Shown here piece after piece: positions 36,262 through 45,802 of a stretch of DNA of 64,000 bases. Under the pieces are notes generated by a model. That model worked only from the letters and a program-made list of their open reading frames with translations, ran no database searches and was not told the DNA's origin. Within the stretch, counting starts at the first letter, position 1. Each line of letters opens with the position of its first letter. The stretch lies in the NCBI RefSeq assembly GCF_963924675.1, contig NC_089220.1, forward strand, positions 48,804,639-48,868,638, in the 5' to 3' direction. A program made the position numbers and the translations under genes. The DNA comes from Phocoena phocoena (Eukaryota > Chordata > Mammalia > Artiodactyla > Phocoenidae).

Positions 36262-38030
36262 TATAGGAGAGAGATCAAGAAGGCAGAGTAGGAGGACGCT
36301 GGGCTCACCTCCCCTCATGAACACCTCCAAACTACAACTACATATAGAGTGACTCTTGCTGAAATCAACCTGGGGACTAGCTACAGTTTCTACAACCAAG
36401 GCTGTAAAGAAAGATCCACATGGCATCTGGTAGGAAGGGAGAAGTGGTCAGGTTGGGACCTACACTCCTAGTAGGAGACACAGAAGAAGAGGGCTCACAG
36501 GCTCAGGGATCCTCCCTGGGGGGTGAGAGATTCAAGCCACATATTAGGTACCCCAGCCGTGGAGTCCAACACCAGGAAGACAAGCCCCCTTATTTAGTTT
36601 GAAAATGACTGGGGCTTACTGGAGGGCTGTAAGAAACCAAGACTCCACTTTTGAAGAACACGTGCACAGACTTGCTTACTCATAGTCACACTGGATGCAA
36701 CAGACTAAAAACTGCCTGGGGCTCTGGCCTGCTTCCCAGGACTGCCCTGGTGTATCCTCCAGGCCACACCAAGCTCCTGTTCCAGCCCTTCTTGCTCCAG
36801 TGCTGCTTCCCACTAAGGTGGAGGCTGCTAAGGAGTGTGTACACTTGAATGAAATGAAGCTGGCTGGGACCCTCCTGACCAGAGGCAGCCATTGCCAGCA
36901 TGTGCATCAGTGCACACACTTGGGAGGGAGTGAAACCAGCTCAGCAGTGTAGTACCAACCTCTACAGTCCCAATCCAGCCTCTAACCAAGGCACACACAC
37001 TGGGGGAAAATGTGAAACCAGCAGAGAACTATACCCCCAAGCCCTCAGGCACCAGTCTCGCCCCTAACCAAGGCAGAAACTGCTATCACACCTGGGAGAA
37101 ACCCAACTCCCTCAGGGCTCCGGCTCCAGACCCTCAGGCTCTGATCCACCCCCCTTCCCTCATTGGGTGGTGATGGCCATCGAGCCTAGGAGAAACCCCA
37201 GCTTGCACCTGGCTCTGGCTCTAGCCCTACCCCCTCACGAAGACTGTGGTTGCCAGCACACCCTGGGGGGAGATGCAGCCCATGTTCACTTCAGATCCAG
37301 CTCTCCCACCAAAGCTGCTGGGCACATTCCAACCACACAGGGAGGCTCCCACACAAGGACACGCTATCAAGACTGGGATATGTAACTGTTCTACCGAATT
37401 TTATAGAGACAGAGAAAATTAGGCAAAATGAGAAGGCAGAGGAACATGTTTTAAGCAAAAGAACAAGGAAGAAAATGCTAATGAAATAGACATAATTTCC
37501 CTAATAGAGAGTTCAAAGCAATCATAATAAGAATGATAACTGAACTTGAGGAAAGAATAGATGAACACAGTGAGAATTTTAACAAAGAACTAGAAAATAT
37601 AAAAGGAACCAGACAGAGCTAAAGAACACAATAACTGAAACGAAAAATACACTAGCGAGAATAAACAGCAGATTAGGTGATACAGAATGCATAAGCGATC
37701 TGGAAGACAGAATAATGGAAATCACCTAGTCAGAATAGCAAAAAGAAAACCAAATTTTAAAAATGAGTACAGGTGGGCTTCCCTGGTGGCGCAGTGGTTG
37801 AGAGCCCGCCTGCCGATGCAGGGGACACGGGTTCGTGCCCCGGTCCGGGAAGATCCCACATGCCACGGAGCAGCTGGGCCCGTGAGCCATGGCTGCTGAG
37901 CCTGCGCGTCCAGAGCCTGTGCTCCGCAAGGGGAGAGGCCACAACAGTGAGAGGCCCGCGTACCGCAAAAAAAAAAAAAAGAGTACAGTTTAAGGGACCT
38001 CTGTGACAACATCAAGCATACACATAAAGA
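36262..38030 (+). mobile_element. L1 fragment: 5' UTR and start of ORF1 only
   Basis: Begins near 'gagatcaagaaggcagagtagg', the start of an L1 5' UTR, and runs through a GC-rich 5' UTR to an ORF1-like start near 37,430 ('ggcaaaatgagaaggcagagg'). ORF1-like sequence continues past the SINE at 37,775 to about 38,025 and then stops. ORF2, 3' UTR and a normal poly-A tail are absent, the reverse of ordinary 5' truncation. Confidence 0.75.
37775..37980 (+). mobile_element. CHR-2-type SINE within L1
   Basis: Complete copy with an 18-base A-tail. Short target-site duplication GAGTACAG at 37,765-37,772 and again right after the tail at 37,981-37,988. Confidence 0.95.
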
Positions 38031-38040
38031 AAGAATATAT

Positions 38041-38078
38041 GTGTGTGTGTGTGTGTATACACACACATATATATATGA
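38041..38078 (+). repeat. GT/TATA microsatellite
   Basis: (GT)n followed by ATACACACACATATATATATG, an inverted TG/CA tract with hairpin potential inside the LTR-like repeat. Confidence 0.85.
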
Positions 38079-38453
38079 AGAGATTTATTACAGAAATTGG
38101 CTCACATGGTTATGAAGGCCACAGAGGCCGGCAATCTGCTGTCTGCAGGCTGGCCAAACAGGAAAGCCAGTGATAAAATTCAGTCCGAGTCCAAAGCCCC
38201 AAAAACCAGAAGCTCTGGTGTCCAAGGTTAAGAGGAGAGTGAATCTACCCTTTCTCAGCCTTTCTGTTCTATGTGGGCCCTCAACTTATTTGATGTTGTC
38301 CATCCACATTGGTAAGGGTGGATCTTCTTTATTCAGTCTACTGATTCAAATGCTAATCTCTTCCAGAAATACCCTCACAGATGCACCCAAAAATAATGTT
38401 TACCAGGATGTGGGCAACCCTTAGCTCAGTCAGGTTGACACAAAATTACTCAT

Positions 38454-38837
38454 CACAGCAGGGAAAGTTTGCTAAATTTGCTGGTGCATGTTTCATGTCA
38501 CCAGCATTACCCTGGAGAAGCTGTAAAGTTGAACATGGACAAAAGCTCCCCATTCAGGTCCTCTTTGAACATGTCCAAATGGATTTCATACAAGTACACA
38601 CTGCTATGGGTTTTAAATATGCCCTGGTCATTATCTGCTTATTCTCAGGATAGACTGGTCTTTCCTTGCCAGAAAGCTCTGGCTCTACAGTAGGAGAGAA
38701 ACTACCATATTTCATGCCCCAACCTGGGGAATTCAAATCTAGCTCTCTAGTGTCAGGGGCAGCAATTTTTCTGGAACTGTTATTAAAGAGCTTTAATAAG
38801 TGGTAGGTAAAGCCCTACCACTTAATCAGAAAGTTTG
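38454..38837 (+). pseudogene. Class I ERV pol relic: integrase
   Basis: The frame at 38,480-38,650 reads as retroviral integrase: a cysteine-containing zinc-finger end, then a 'VLFEHVQMDFIQV' block whose D is the first acidic catalytic residue, and 'ALVIICLFSG' before a stop. The next segment is frame-shifted. Insertion of Tigger1 at 38,838 cuts the domain; it resumes at 41,475. Non-functional. Confidence 0.75.
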
Positions 38838-39036
38838 TATAGGCAAACCTTGGAGATACATCAGGTTCAGTTCCAGACCACTGCAATAACGAATATTGCA
38901 ATAAAGCGAGTCACACAAAATTTTCAGTTTCCCAGTGCATACAAAAGTTATATTTACATTATATTTTAGTCTAGTAAATATGCAATAGTATTATATCTAA
39001 AGAAAAACCGTGGACATTCCTTAATTTTAAAATATT

Positions 39037-39313
39037 GGGGACTTCCCTAGTGGTGCAGTGGTTAAGAGTCCACCTGCCAATGCAGGGGACATGGTTCGAG
39101 CCCTGGTCTGGGAAGATCCCACGTGCTGCAGAGCAACTAAGCCCGTGTGCCACAACTACTGAGCCTGTGCTCTAGAGCCCACACTCCACAAGAGAAGCCA
39201 CCACAATGACAAGCCTGCGCACCGCAATGAAGAGTAGCCCCTGCTCTCTGCAACTAAGGAAAGTCCGCGCGCAGCGACGAAGACCCAACGCAGCCAATAA
39301 ATAAATAAACAGA
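39037..39313 (+). mobile_element. CHR-1-type SINE within Tigger1
   Basis: CHR-1 head and body with 'gaagacccaacgcagcc' end block and AAATAAATAAAC tail. Approximate target-site duplication: TTAATTTTAAAATATT upstream at 39,021-39,036 and TTATTTTAAAAAATAT downstream near 39,315-39,331. Confidence 0.92.
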
Positions 39314-39344
39314 TTTATTTTAAAAAATATATTTTATTGCTAAA

Positions 39345-41064
39345 AAATGCTAACCATCATCTGAGCCTTCAGTGAATCATAATCTTTCTGGTGGTGAAGG
39401 GTCTGGCCTCCATGTAGACGGCTGCTGACTGATCAGGGTGGTGGTTACTGAAGACTGGGGTGGCTGTGCTTTTTCTTAAAATAAGACAGAGATGAAGTTT
39501 GCCACATCGACTGACTCTTCCTTTCATGAATGAGTTCTCTAGAGCATGTAAAGCTGTTGATATAACCATTTTACCCACAGAACTTTTTTCAAAATTGGAG
39601 TTAATCCTCTCAAACCCTGCCACTGCTTTATCAATAAGTTCATGTAATATTCTAAATCCTTTGTTGTCATTTCAACAATCTTCACAGCATCTTCAAGAGA
39701 AGTAACTTCCTCTCAGGGAACCACTTTCTTTGCTCAACCATAAGCAACTCCTTATCCATTCAAGTTTTATCATGAGATTGCAGCAATTTAGTCACACCTT
39801 CAGGCTCCACTTCTAATTCTAGTCCTCTTGCAATTTCCACCACATCTGCAGTCACTTCCTCCACTGAAGTCTTGAACCCCTCAAATTCATCCATGAGGGT
39901 TGATATTTTGACCTCTTCCTGTGAATCACATATGCACTTAAATGGCATGTAGAATGATGAATCCTTTCCAGAAGATTTTCAATTGACTTTGTCCAGATCC
40001 ATGAGAGAAATTACTATCCATGGTAGCTTTAGCCTTAAGAAATGTATTTCTTAAATAGTGAGACTTGAAAGTCGAAATGACTCTTTGATCCATGGGCTAC
40101 AGAATGGATGTTACCAGGCATGAAAACAACATAAATCTCATTGTATAATTCCATCAGAGCTCCTGGGTGACCAGATGCATTGTCAATAAGCAGTGATATT
40201 TTGAAAGGAATTTTTTTCCTAATAGTCGTTCTCAACAGTAGGCTTAAAATATTCAGTAAGCCATGTTGTAAACAGATGTGCTGTCATCCAGGCTTTGTTG
40301 TTGCACTTACAGAGTACAAGCAGAGTCAACTTAGCATAATTCTTAAGGGGCCTCGGGTTTTTGGAATGGCAAATGAGCACTGGCTTCAACCTAAAGTCCG
40401 CAGTTGCATTAGCCCCTAACAAGAATCAGCCTGTCCTTTGAAGCTTTGAAACCAGGCATGACTTTTCCTCTCTAGCTATGAAAATCCTAGATGGCATCTT
40501 CTAATATAAGCCTGTTTAGTCTACATTGAAAATCTGTTGTTTAGTGTAGCCATCTGTATTAATGGTCTTAGCTAGATCTTCTGGATAAACTTGCTGCAGC
40601 TTCTACATTAGCACTTGCTGCTTCTCCTTGAACTTTTATGTTATGGAGACGGCTTCTTTCCTTAAACCTTATGGACCAACCTCTGTCAGCTTCAAACTTT
40701 CTTCTGTGGCTTTCTCATCTATTTCAGCCTTCACAGAATGGAATAGAGTTAGGGCCTTGCTCTGGATTAGGCTTTGGCTTAAGGGAATGTTGTGGCTGTT
40801 TTGATTTTCAATCCAGACCACTCAAACTTTCTCCATATCAGCAAATAAGGCTGTTTTGCTTTCTTAACATTCATGTAGCACTTTTAATTTCCTTTAAGAA
40901 CTTTTCCTTTTCCTTCACAACTTGGCTAACTGACACAAGAGGCTTAGCTTTCAGCCTGTCTCGGCTTTTGACATGTCTTCCTCACTAAGCTTACTCATTT
41001 CTAGCTTCTGATTTGAAGTGAGAGACATACAACTCTTTCTCTCACTGAAACACTTAGAAGTCAT
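39345..41064 (-). pseudogene. Tigger1 transposase relic
   Basis: The start codon context lies at 41,062-41,064. The N-terminal helix-turn-helix region, the pogo-type DDE domain and a C-terminal region (near 39,760-39,950: [20 protein letters not shown]) can be followed with several frameshifts and stops. The second catalytic aspartate is in the LLIDNASGHP block near 40,180. The first catalytic aspartate block (near 40,525) reads FNVD followed immediately by a stop. Dead since long before the cetacean SINE entered it. Confidence 0.85.
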
Positions 41065-41474
41065 TGCAGGGTTATTAATTGGCCTAATTTCAATATTGCT
41101 GTTTCTAAGGAGATAGGGAGGCCCAAGGAGAAGGAGATGGGGGTGAACAGCTGGTCAGTGGAGCAGTCAGAACACACACAATTTATCAATTGAGGTTGCA
41201 ATCTTATCGGGGCACAGTTTGTGGCACCCCAAAATAATTACAATGGTAATATCAAAGATCACTGATCACCATAACAAATATAATAATGAAAAACTTTGAA
41301 ACATTGCAAGAATTACCAAAATGTGACTCAGACACAAAGTGAGCAAATGTTGTTGGAAAAATGGTGCCGATTTACCTGCTCGACACAGGGCTGCCACAAA
41401 TCTTCAATTTGTAAAAAATATAGTATTTGCAAAGAGCAATAAAACAAAGCACCATAAAATGGGGTATGCCTGTA

Positions 41475-42425
41475 TCCATATTGCCTCCAATCTCTAGGAA
41501 AAGTAGAAAGAGCAAATGGAATTCTGAAACTCAGTTTAGCAAAGCTCTCAGTCTCTCAAAGTTCTATGGTCTAAGATCTTCTCGTTGGCTTTAATGACTC
41601 CTCTGGGCTTCATCAGCTCTTGGCTTATGATTAAGTAACAGGCCTGTCCAGACATCTAGGAATATTTCATCGGATCCTAGACTCCACACACTACTAGCAA
41701 GTAGACATGACTAAATATTGCAAGGGACTCATGCAATACACCCAGCCTTGTCATCAACAGGTATGAGCAGCCTTTCCTCAAAATCCTCCTAAACCTTGCA
41801 CAACCTAAAACCAAAGATTTAGTCTTCAGGGACAGACAATTTACTCATGAACTGGTTAAAGCATGCAATCGAACTAACTGCTGGAATTGTACACATTTTC
41901 CTTTGGGAGGAGCATCCAGCTTTCCTTGGTTCTACTTCCTTATAATGATATCAGATGATTTTCTGGGTAACTGACAACTGTTTTATTAGGTGACTTTTTG
42001 GATGGCAAACACAAGTATAGCCAGAAATCTAAAATCCTCTGTCATCATAGATCTAGATGATGATCATCTAGGTGAAAAACAAATACTCTTCTTTCCACCA
42101 AAACTAATACTTGGGACCTTCTGTGGGAGCTAGCTTTCACAGATACAGAGCTTGGGAGAGAACTAGGGAATAGATGGTGCATATTTGGAAGCTGTCTCAC
42201 TTTATCCAGTTTTAGGGGTAAAACACACTATTTCTTTCACTTTAGATCTGCCTAATTAATGGTCTTGACACTTCATCACCTGGAGCCAGACTACTCTTAA
42301 GTGGCCCCCAAATCATAAAAAACTATTTGACAACCCATAGGGGTATTTTGACCAAAAATAGATGACTGAGTGGCACCAATGACCAGATTTGTAACACAAA
42401 ATTGAATATGTAACACAATTACATC
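41475..42425 (+). pseudogene. Class I ERV relic: integrase C-terminal part
   Basis: Resumes after Tigger1 with a KVERANGILKL-type block at about 41,505, the conserved glutamate region of the integrase core, then a degenerate downstream segment. Multiple stops. Beyond about 42,000 similarity is not secure. Confidence 0.6.
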
Positions 42426-42552
42426 TTTTTTTTTTTTTTTTTTGACTGCCCCTCGCGGCATGCAGGATCTTAGTTCCCTGACCAGGGATCGAACCTGTGC
42501 CCCCGGCAGTGGAAGCACGGACTCTTCACCACTGGACTGCCAGGGAAGTCCC
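42426..42552 (-). mobile_element. Short CHR-type SINE
   Basis: Minus-strand head 'gggacttccctggcagtcc', B-box-like 'ggttcgatccctggtcagg' and a T-run (A-tail) at 42,426-42,443. Only about 110 bases of body; a different CHR subfamily from the CHR-2 copies. Confidence 0.85.
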
Positions 42553-42599
42553 TTATATCTTAAACACAAAAGCCCACCATCTACTACCTGCAAAATGGA

Positions 42600-43140
42600 C
42601 AGGGGGTAGTTACCTTGATAGAGGGATACCTGCCCTCAGGATAGTCTGACACGCTATGATTCAGAGAAATGCAGACAAAGGGGAGCTAGACAAAGCCACC
42701 AAGGCTATAAAGTTTCACCAAGGAACTCCTCATCCAAGAGGTTCAGGAAATTAAATGGAATAAGAGCCCATTAGATATAATATTGGTGTCTTGAGGGGGA
42801 TCACGTGCTGTTTTAGGCAGGTAGGGGGAAATGGTGAGCTTATATCCTTCCAAACTTCTATGACATCTTTATTACTACTAAAGAGATCTGGTAAACTAAC
42901 AAAGGAATTACAAAATTGGATAATTTGTCTAATAATCCCATATTTGGTACTGCAGGCTCATTACACTGGAAATGAAATCTGTTCATCCAGTTTAATTTGG
43001 GCACTCTTGGCTCATGCATTAGAACTCTATAAACTCTGGTCATAACCCTTCCCTTGCTATTTGTTATACAGGGGCTCAGATGGGTGACTACAAGTTTTAT
43101 AGCCACCATGCAACTGTCATCCCACCACATGATTAAAAAA
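42600..43140 (+). pseudogene. Possible ERV env tail relic
   Basis: One frame near 43,000-43,135 contains a hydrophobic run (TLVITLPLLFVIQGLRW) followed by a short basic/polar tail and a stop, as expected for a retroviral transmembrane anchor and cytoplasmic tail. Position 3' of pol supports this, but sequence similarity is weak and no 3' LTR is recognised. Confidence 0.3.
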
Positions 43141-43341
43141 ATGATCCAGTAAAAGAACAGAAAAATCTAACACTTATGGATGTTGAAACAACCATCTAGG
43201 AAACCGGATACATGATAATGATGCTACAAAGAGCAGTGAAGCTCTGCAGTCAAGATCGTGAGACCACATCCCCAGTTGTGAATCCTTCAGCTTAGGCCAA
43301 AGAATGGCAATAAGGGAGCCATACTGATAACTGAACCCATC

Positions 43342-43510
43342 TGCACCCACACAGCTTACTATTAACAACTTTATTATTCGACTGTCTTCATTCACATGGC
43401 ATTTATATTCTAGGAAACTTGCCCAGGAAGCTGAAGTTGCAAATAGCTTCATTGTTCAAGAACTTCTTCAATGTCATTTATCTGAACGCTAGACTATTCA
43501 ATTGACCCTC
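43342..43510 (+). repeat. Direct repeat copy A (about 165 bp)
   Basis: Shares a colinear block with 53,541-53,717, including an exact 'ctaggaaacttgcccagg' core and 'gtcatttatctgaac'. Not assignable to a repeat family I know. Confidence 0.7.
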
Positions 43511-44169
43511 AGCCAAGTTTATACTCCCTTCTCAGAATAACAGATGGCATTGAATCACTGTTTACTTTTCAAAATTTGCTTTAAAACCCTAGTCCTTAAT
43601 ATGTCCCATCATAAACAAGCCCTCAAATCAAACAATCATCTTAAACCAGATCCCGAAAGAACTCAATAACCTGCCTCTATCCAAGACACTACTAAGACTG
43701 TCAATGTAGTGACTGTCCTTACCATATAAAATAAGCAATAAACTCAGCTTTAGTTTATCAATAGGATGATTTTGGTGTATTTTCAGGAAGCTAGCATTCG
43801 ATAAGAGCAGAAAGCTTAAATTATAAGGTACCATACAAAAAGTTCCATACAAGATTAGGGTAGTACGGTATAGGAAAAGTTACTACACTAATATTCTCCC
43901 AAAAGTGTATTTTAAGGAATACTAATGCCTTGGGGTGTTTAGAGTGTGTTAGTTTTAAAAGGGCTTCTATATTCAGATAAATCTGGGAAATATCAGGTTG
44001 AACAAAGGTCTTGTTGGTACAGGGACTGATGTATTATGAGCATCCAGAAGGAACAACATACACAGGCTTTCCCAAACTCACTTCACCATGAAGATCTTCT
44101 TCATGAAACATCTTGTGGGACTAATGTTCTACAGAAGATAATCTGAGAAACATTTAACTCTATACTAAA
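43511..44169. other. Intergenic DNA, nothing recognised
   Basis: AT-rich; no feature recognised. Confidence 0.4.
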
Positions 44170-44385
44170 CTCAGCAATCCTAGGTTCAAGTCTTAATTGC
44201 AGCACTTACTAGTTGTGTAATCTCAAGCGGGTCTCTTGGCCTCTCAGAGTTTCAATTTTCTTATCTGTAAAAATAATAATAATAATACCTACCCACAAAT
44301 CAAGGTTTCTATGAGAGCCAAATGAAATAAAGCTTGTGAAAGCCCTTGGTAAACTCTAAAGCAATACACACAAGTAAAGTGTTTT
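44170..44385 (+). repeat. MIR SINE relic
   Basis: 'ctaggttcaagtcttaattg', 'cttactagttgtgtaatctc', 'tcttatctgtaaaaataata' and 'atgaaataaagcttgtgaaag' follow MIR order across almost full length. Confidence 0.8.
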
Positions 44386-45570
44386 TAACAATACCTCACA
44401 TTAGAGATAATGTAAATCAATGGGGATCATGAGACAGAGTATAGAAAATATTGTAATAAAATTTGTATTGCACAAAGTCTGATAACTGGCACCATTGGAG
44501 CTTTCTTTGGTGGTCTGCCTCAAGGTCAGTGGTAAACATTGCAGAATGAATACATTCAGCAAACAGTAAGCTGTCATAGTGCTAAGACATGAATGTGATC
44601 CACATGAACTTAACTTGGGCACTTCTCTTCTTACTATAAGTTTTATAATGATGCTTCACGTAAAAAAAAAAAAAAAAAAAAGGCTACAGAACCTCAGTGT
44701 ACCTAACTGGTCTTTCTGTTCCTTAGTACCGAGCATCAGATTCAATCTCATCTCCCTGTTTGAAGAGGCAGAAATGTTATTAATGCAACTAAATTTGAAA
44801 GATATTCACCTTGCTGATTCTGTCTTTCCAACACAGACACATAGAGAAATGAGACTACAGGCCTAAATGGTACAGTAATAGTCACCTGATAGATCTATAA
44901 GCCAACAGCCCTTTTTGATAAAAGACTTGGGTTCCATTTAACAACACAAACAGTGCATTTAAGTTTGCAGTGGTATAACATGGCATGGCTTCCACTAACC
45001 CCACTCAGAGAAAACTTTGTGAAGTAGAAAGAAATGAGTTAATGTAAGGCCACCTGAATCCTCACTTTCTACTGCCTTTTATGAGCTGTCTAGTGAAGAA
45101 ACTTCAGTTTACTCATCTCAGACTAGATGAGTTGTTCTCAGAGTTCAAAATTTTGTGTCTCAGTAAAATTCTCCAAATTTAGGACACTCGCAAGAGATTG
45201 TCAACTCTAAACTTTGCGGTTTTTTTAATTTAGCATTTTTAATTTTTAAAACATTAAGAAGTAGAAGAATATATCAGAATAAAAGATGGTCCTTTAATTT
45301 AATGAAAAAACCATCCCACCACATTGTCTTGTCCTTCTGTACTATAATTTCTCTGTAAGCTCATATGCAAGGGGGAGAATAAGTAACATCGTTTTGTACA
45401 ATTTGTGTATCCTCGGATTAAAGGTTGCGGCCATTGCACAATCTGAACGCATACATAAACACCGAACATAACAAAAGAATTTTTACATTCTGTATCCAAT
45501 TGCAAGTTACCGAGTCGTTTGGCTTCTCCAGCAATGATGTGTCAAAGCATCCATTGACAAGGAGCTCAAA
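44386..45570. other. Intergenic DNA, nothing recognised
   Basis: Unique-looking sequence with an A19 tract at 44,663-44,681. No gene or named repeat. Confidence 0.4.
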
Positions 45571-45581
45571 AATCATATCAA

Positions 45582-45795
45582 GGGCTTCCCTGGTGGCGCA
45601 GTGGTTTAGAGTCCGCCTGCTGATGCAGGGGACGCGGGTTCGTGCCCTGGTCCAGGAGGACCCTACATGCCGCGGAGCGGCTGGGCATGTGAGCCATGGC
45701 CGCTGAGCCTGCGCGTCCAGAGCCTGTGCTCCGCAATGGGAGAGGCCACAATTGTGAAAGGCCCGTGTACCGCAAAAAAAAAAAAAGAAAAAAAA
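45582..45795 (+). mobile_element. CHR-2-type SINE next to the full-length L1
   Basis: Complete copy ending in an A-rich tail interrupted by one G. Its 5' target-site duplicate AATCATA (45,571-45,577) recurs at 52,919-52,925, beyond the L1, so the L1 landed at the 3' border of this SINE. Confidence 0.93.
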
Positions 45796-45802
45796 GTAAT
45801 CA

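Larger units (their letters stand above)
36216..38453 (+). repeat. LTR-like dispersed repeat, split by an L1 fragment
   Basis: Left piece (36,216-about 36,261) starts TGTATTAGGGTTCTCCAGGG. The right piece (about 38,030-38,453) continues with a GT/TATA tract, 'gagatttattacagaaattgg', 'ttatgaaggccacagagg' and a 'gttgacacaaaattactcatcaca' end. I recognise the family as a common old mammalian repeat but cannot name it with certainty. It interrupts the ERV pol region. Confidence 0.6.
38840..41472 (-). mobile_element. Tigger1 DNA transposon, nearly complete
   Basis: TcMar-Tigger element with both ends: left TIR near 'taggcaaaccttggagata' (38,840) and right TIR ending 'ggggtatgcctg' (41,472). TA target duplications flank it at 38,838-38,839 and 41,473-41,474. 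Total about 2.63 kb, of which about 0.29 kb is a nested SINE. The transposase is on the minus strand and is broken. Confidence 0.93.

Noticed and set aside
42791..43045. An intact env open reading frame
   Set aside because: 84 codons without envelope motifs in that frame; only a neighbouring frame shows a hydrophobic stretch, so only a low-confidence env relic is reported.
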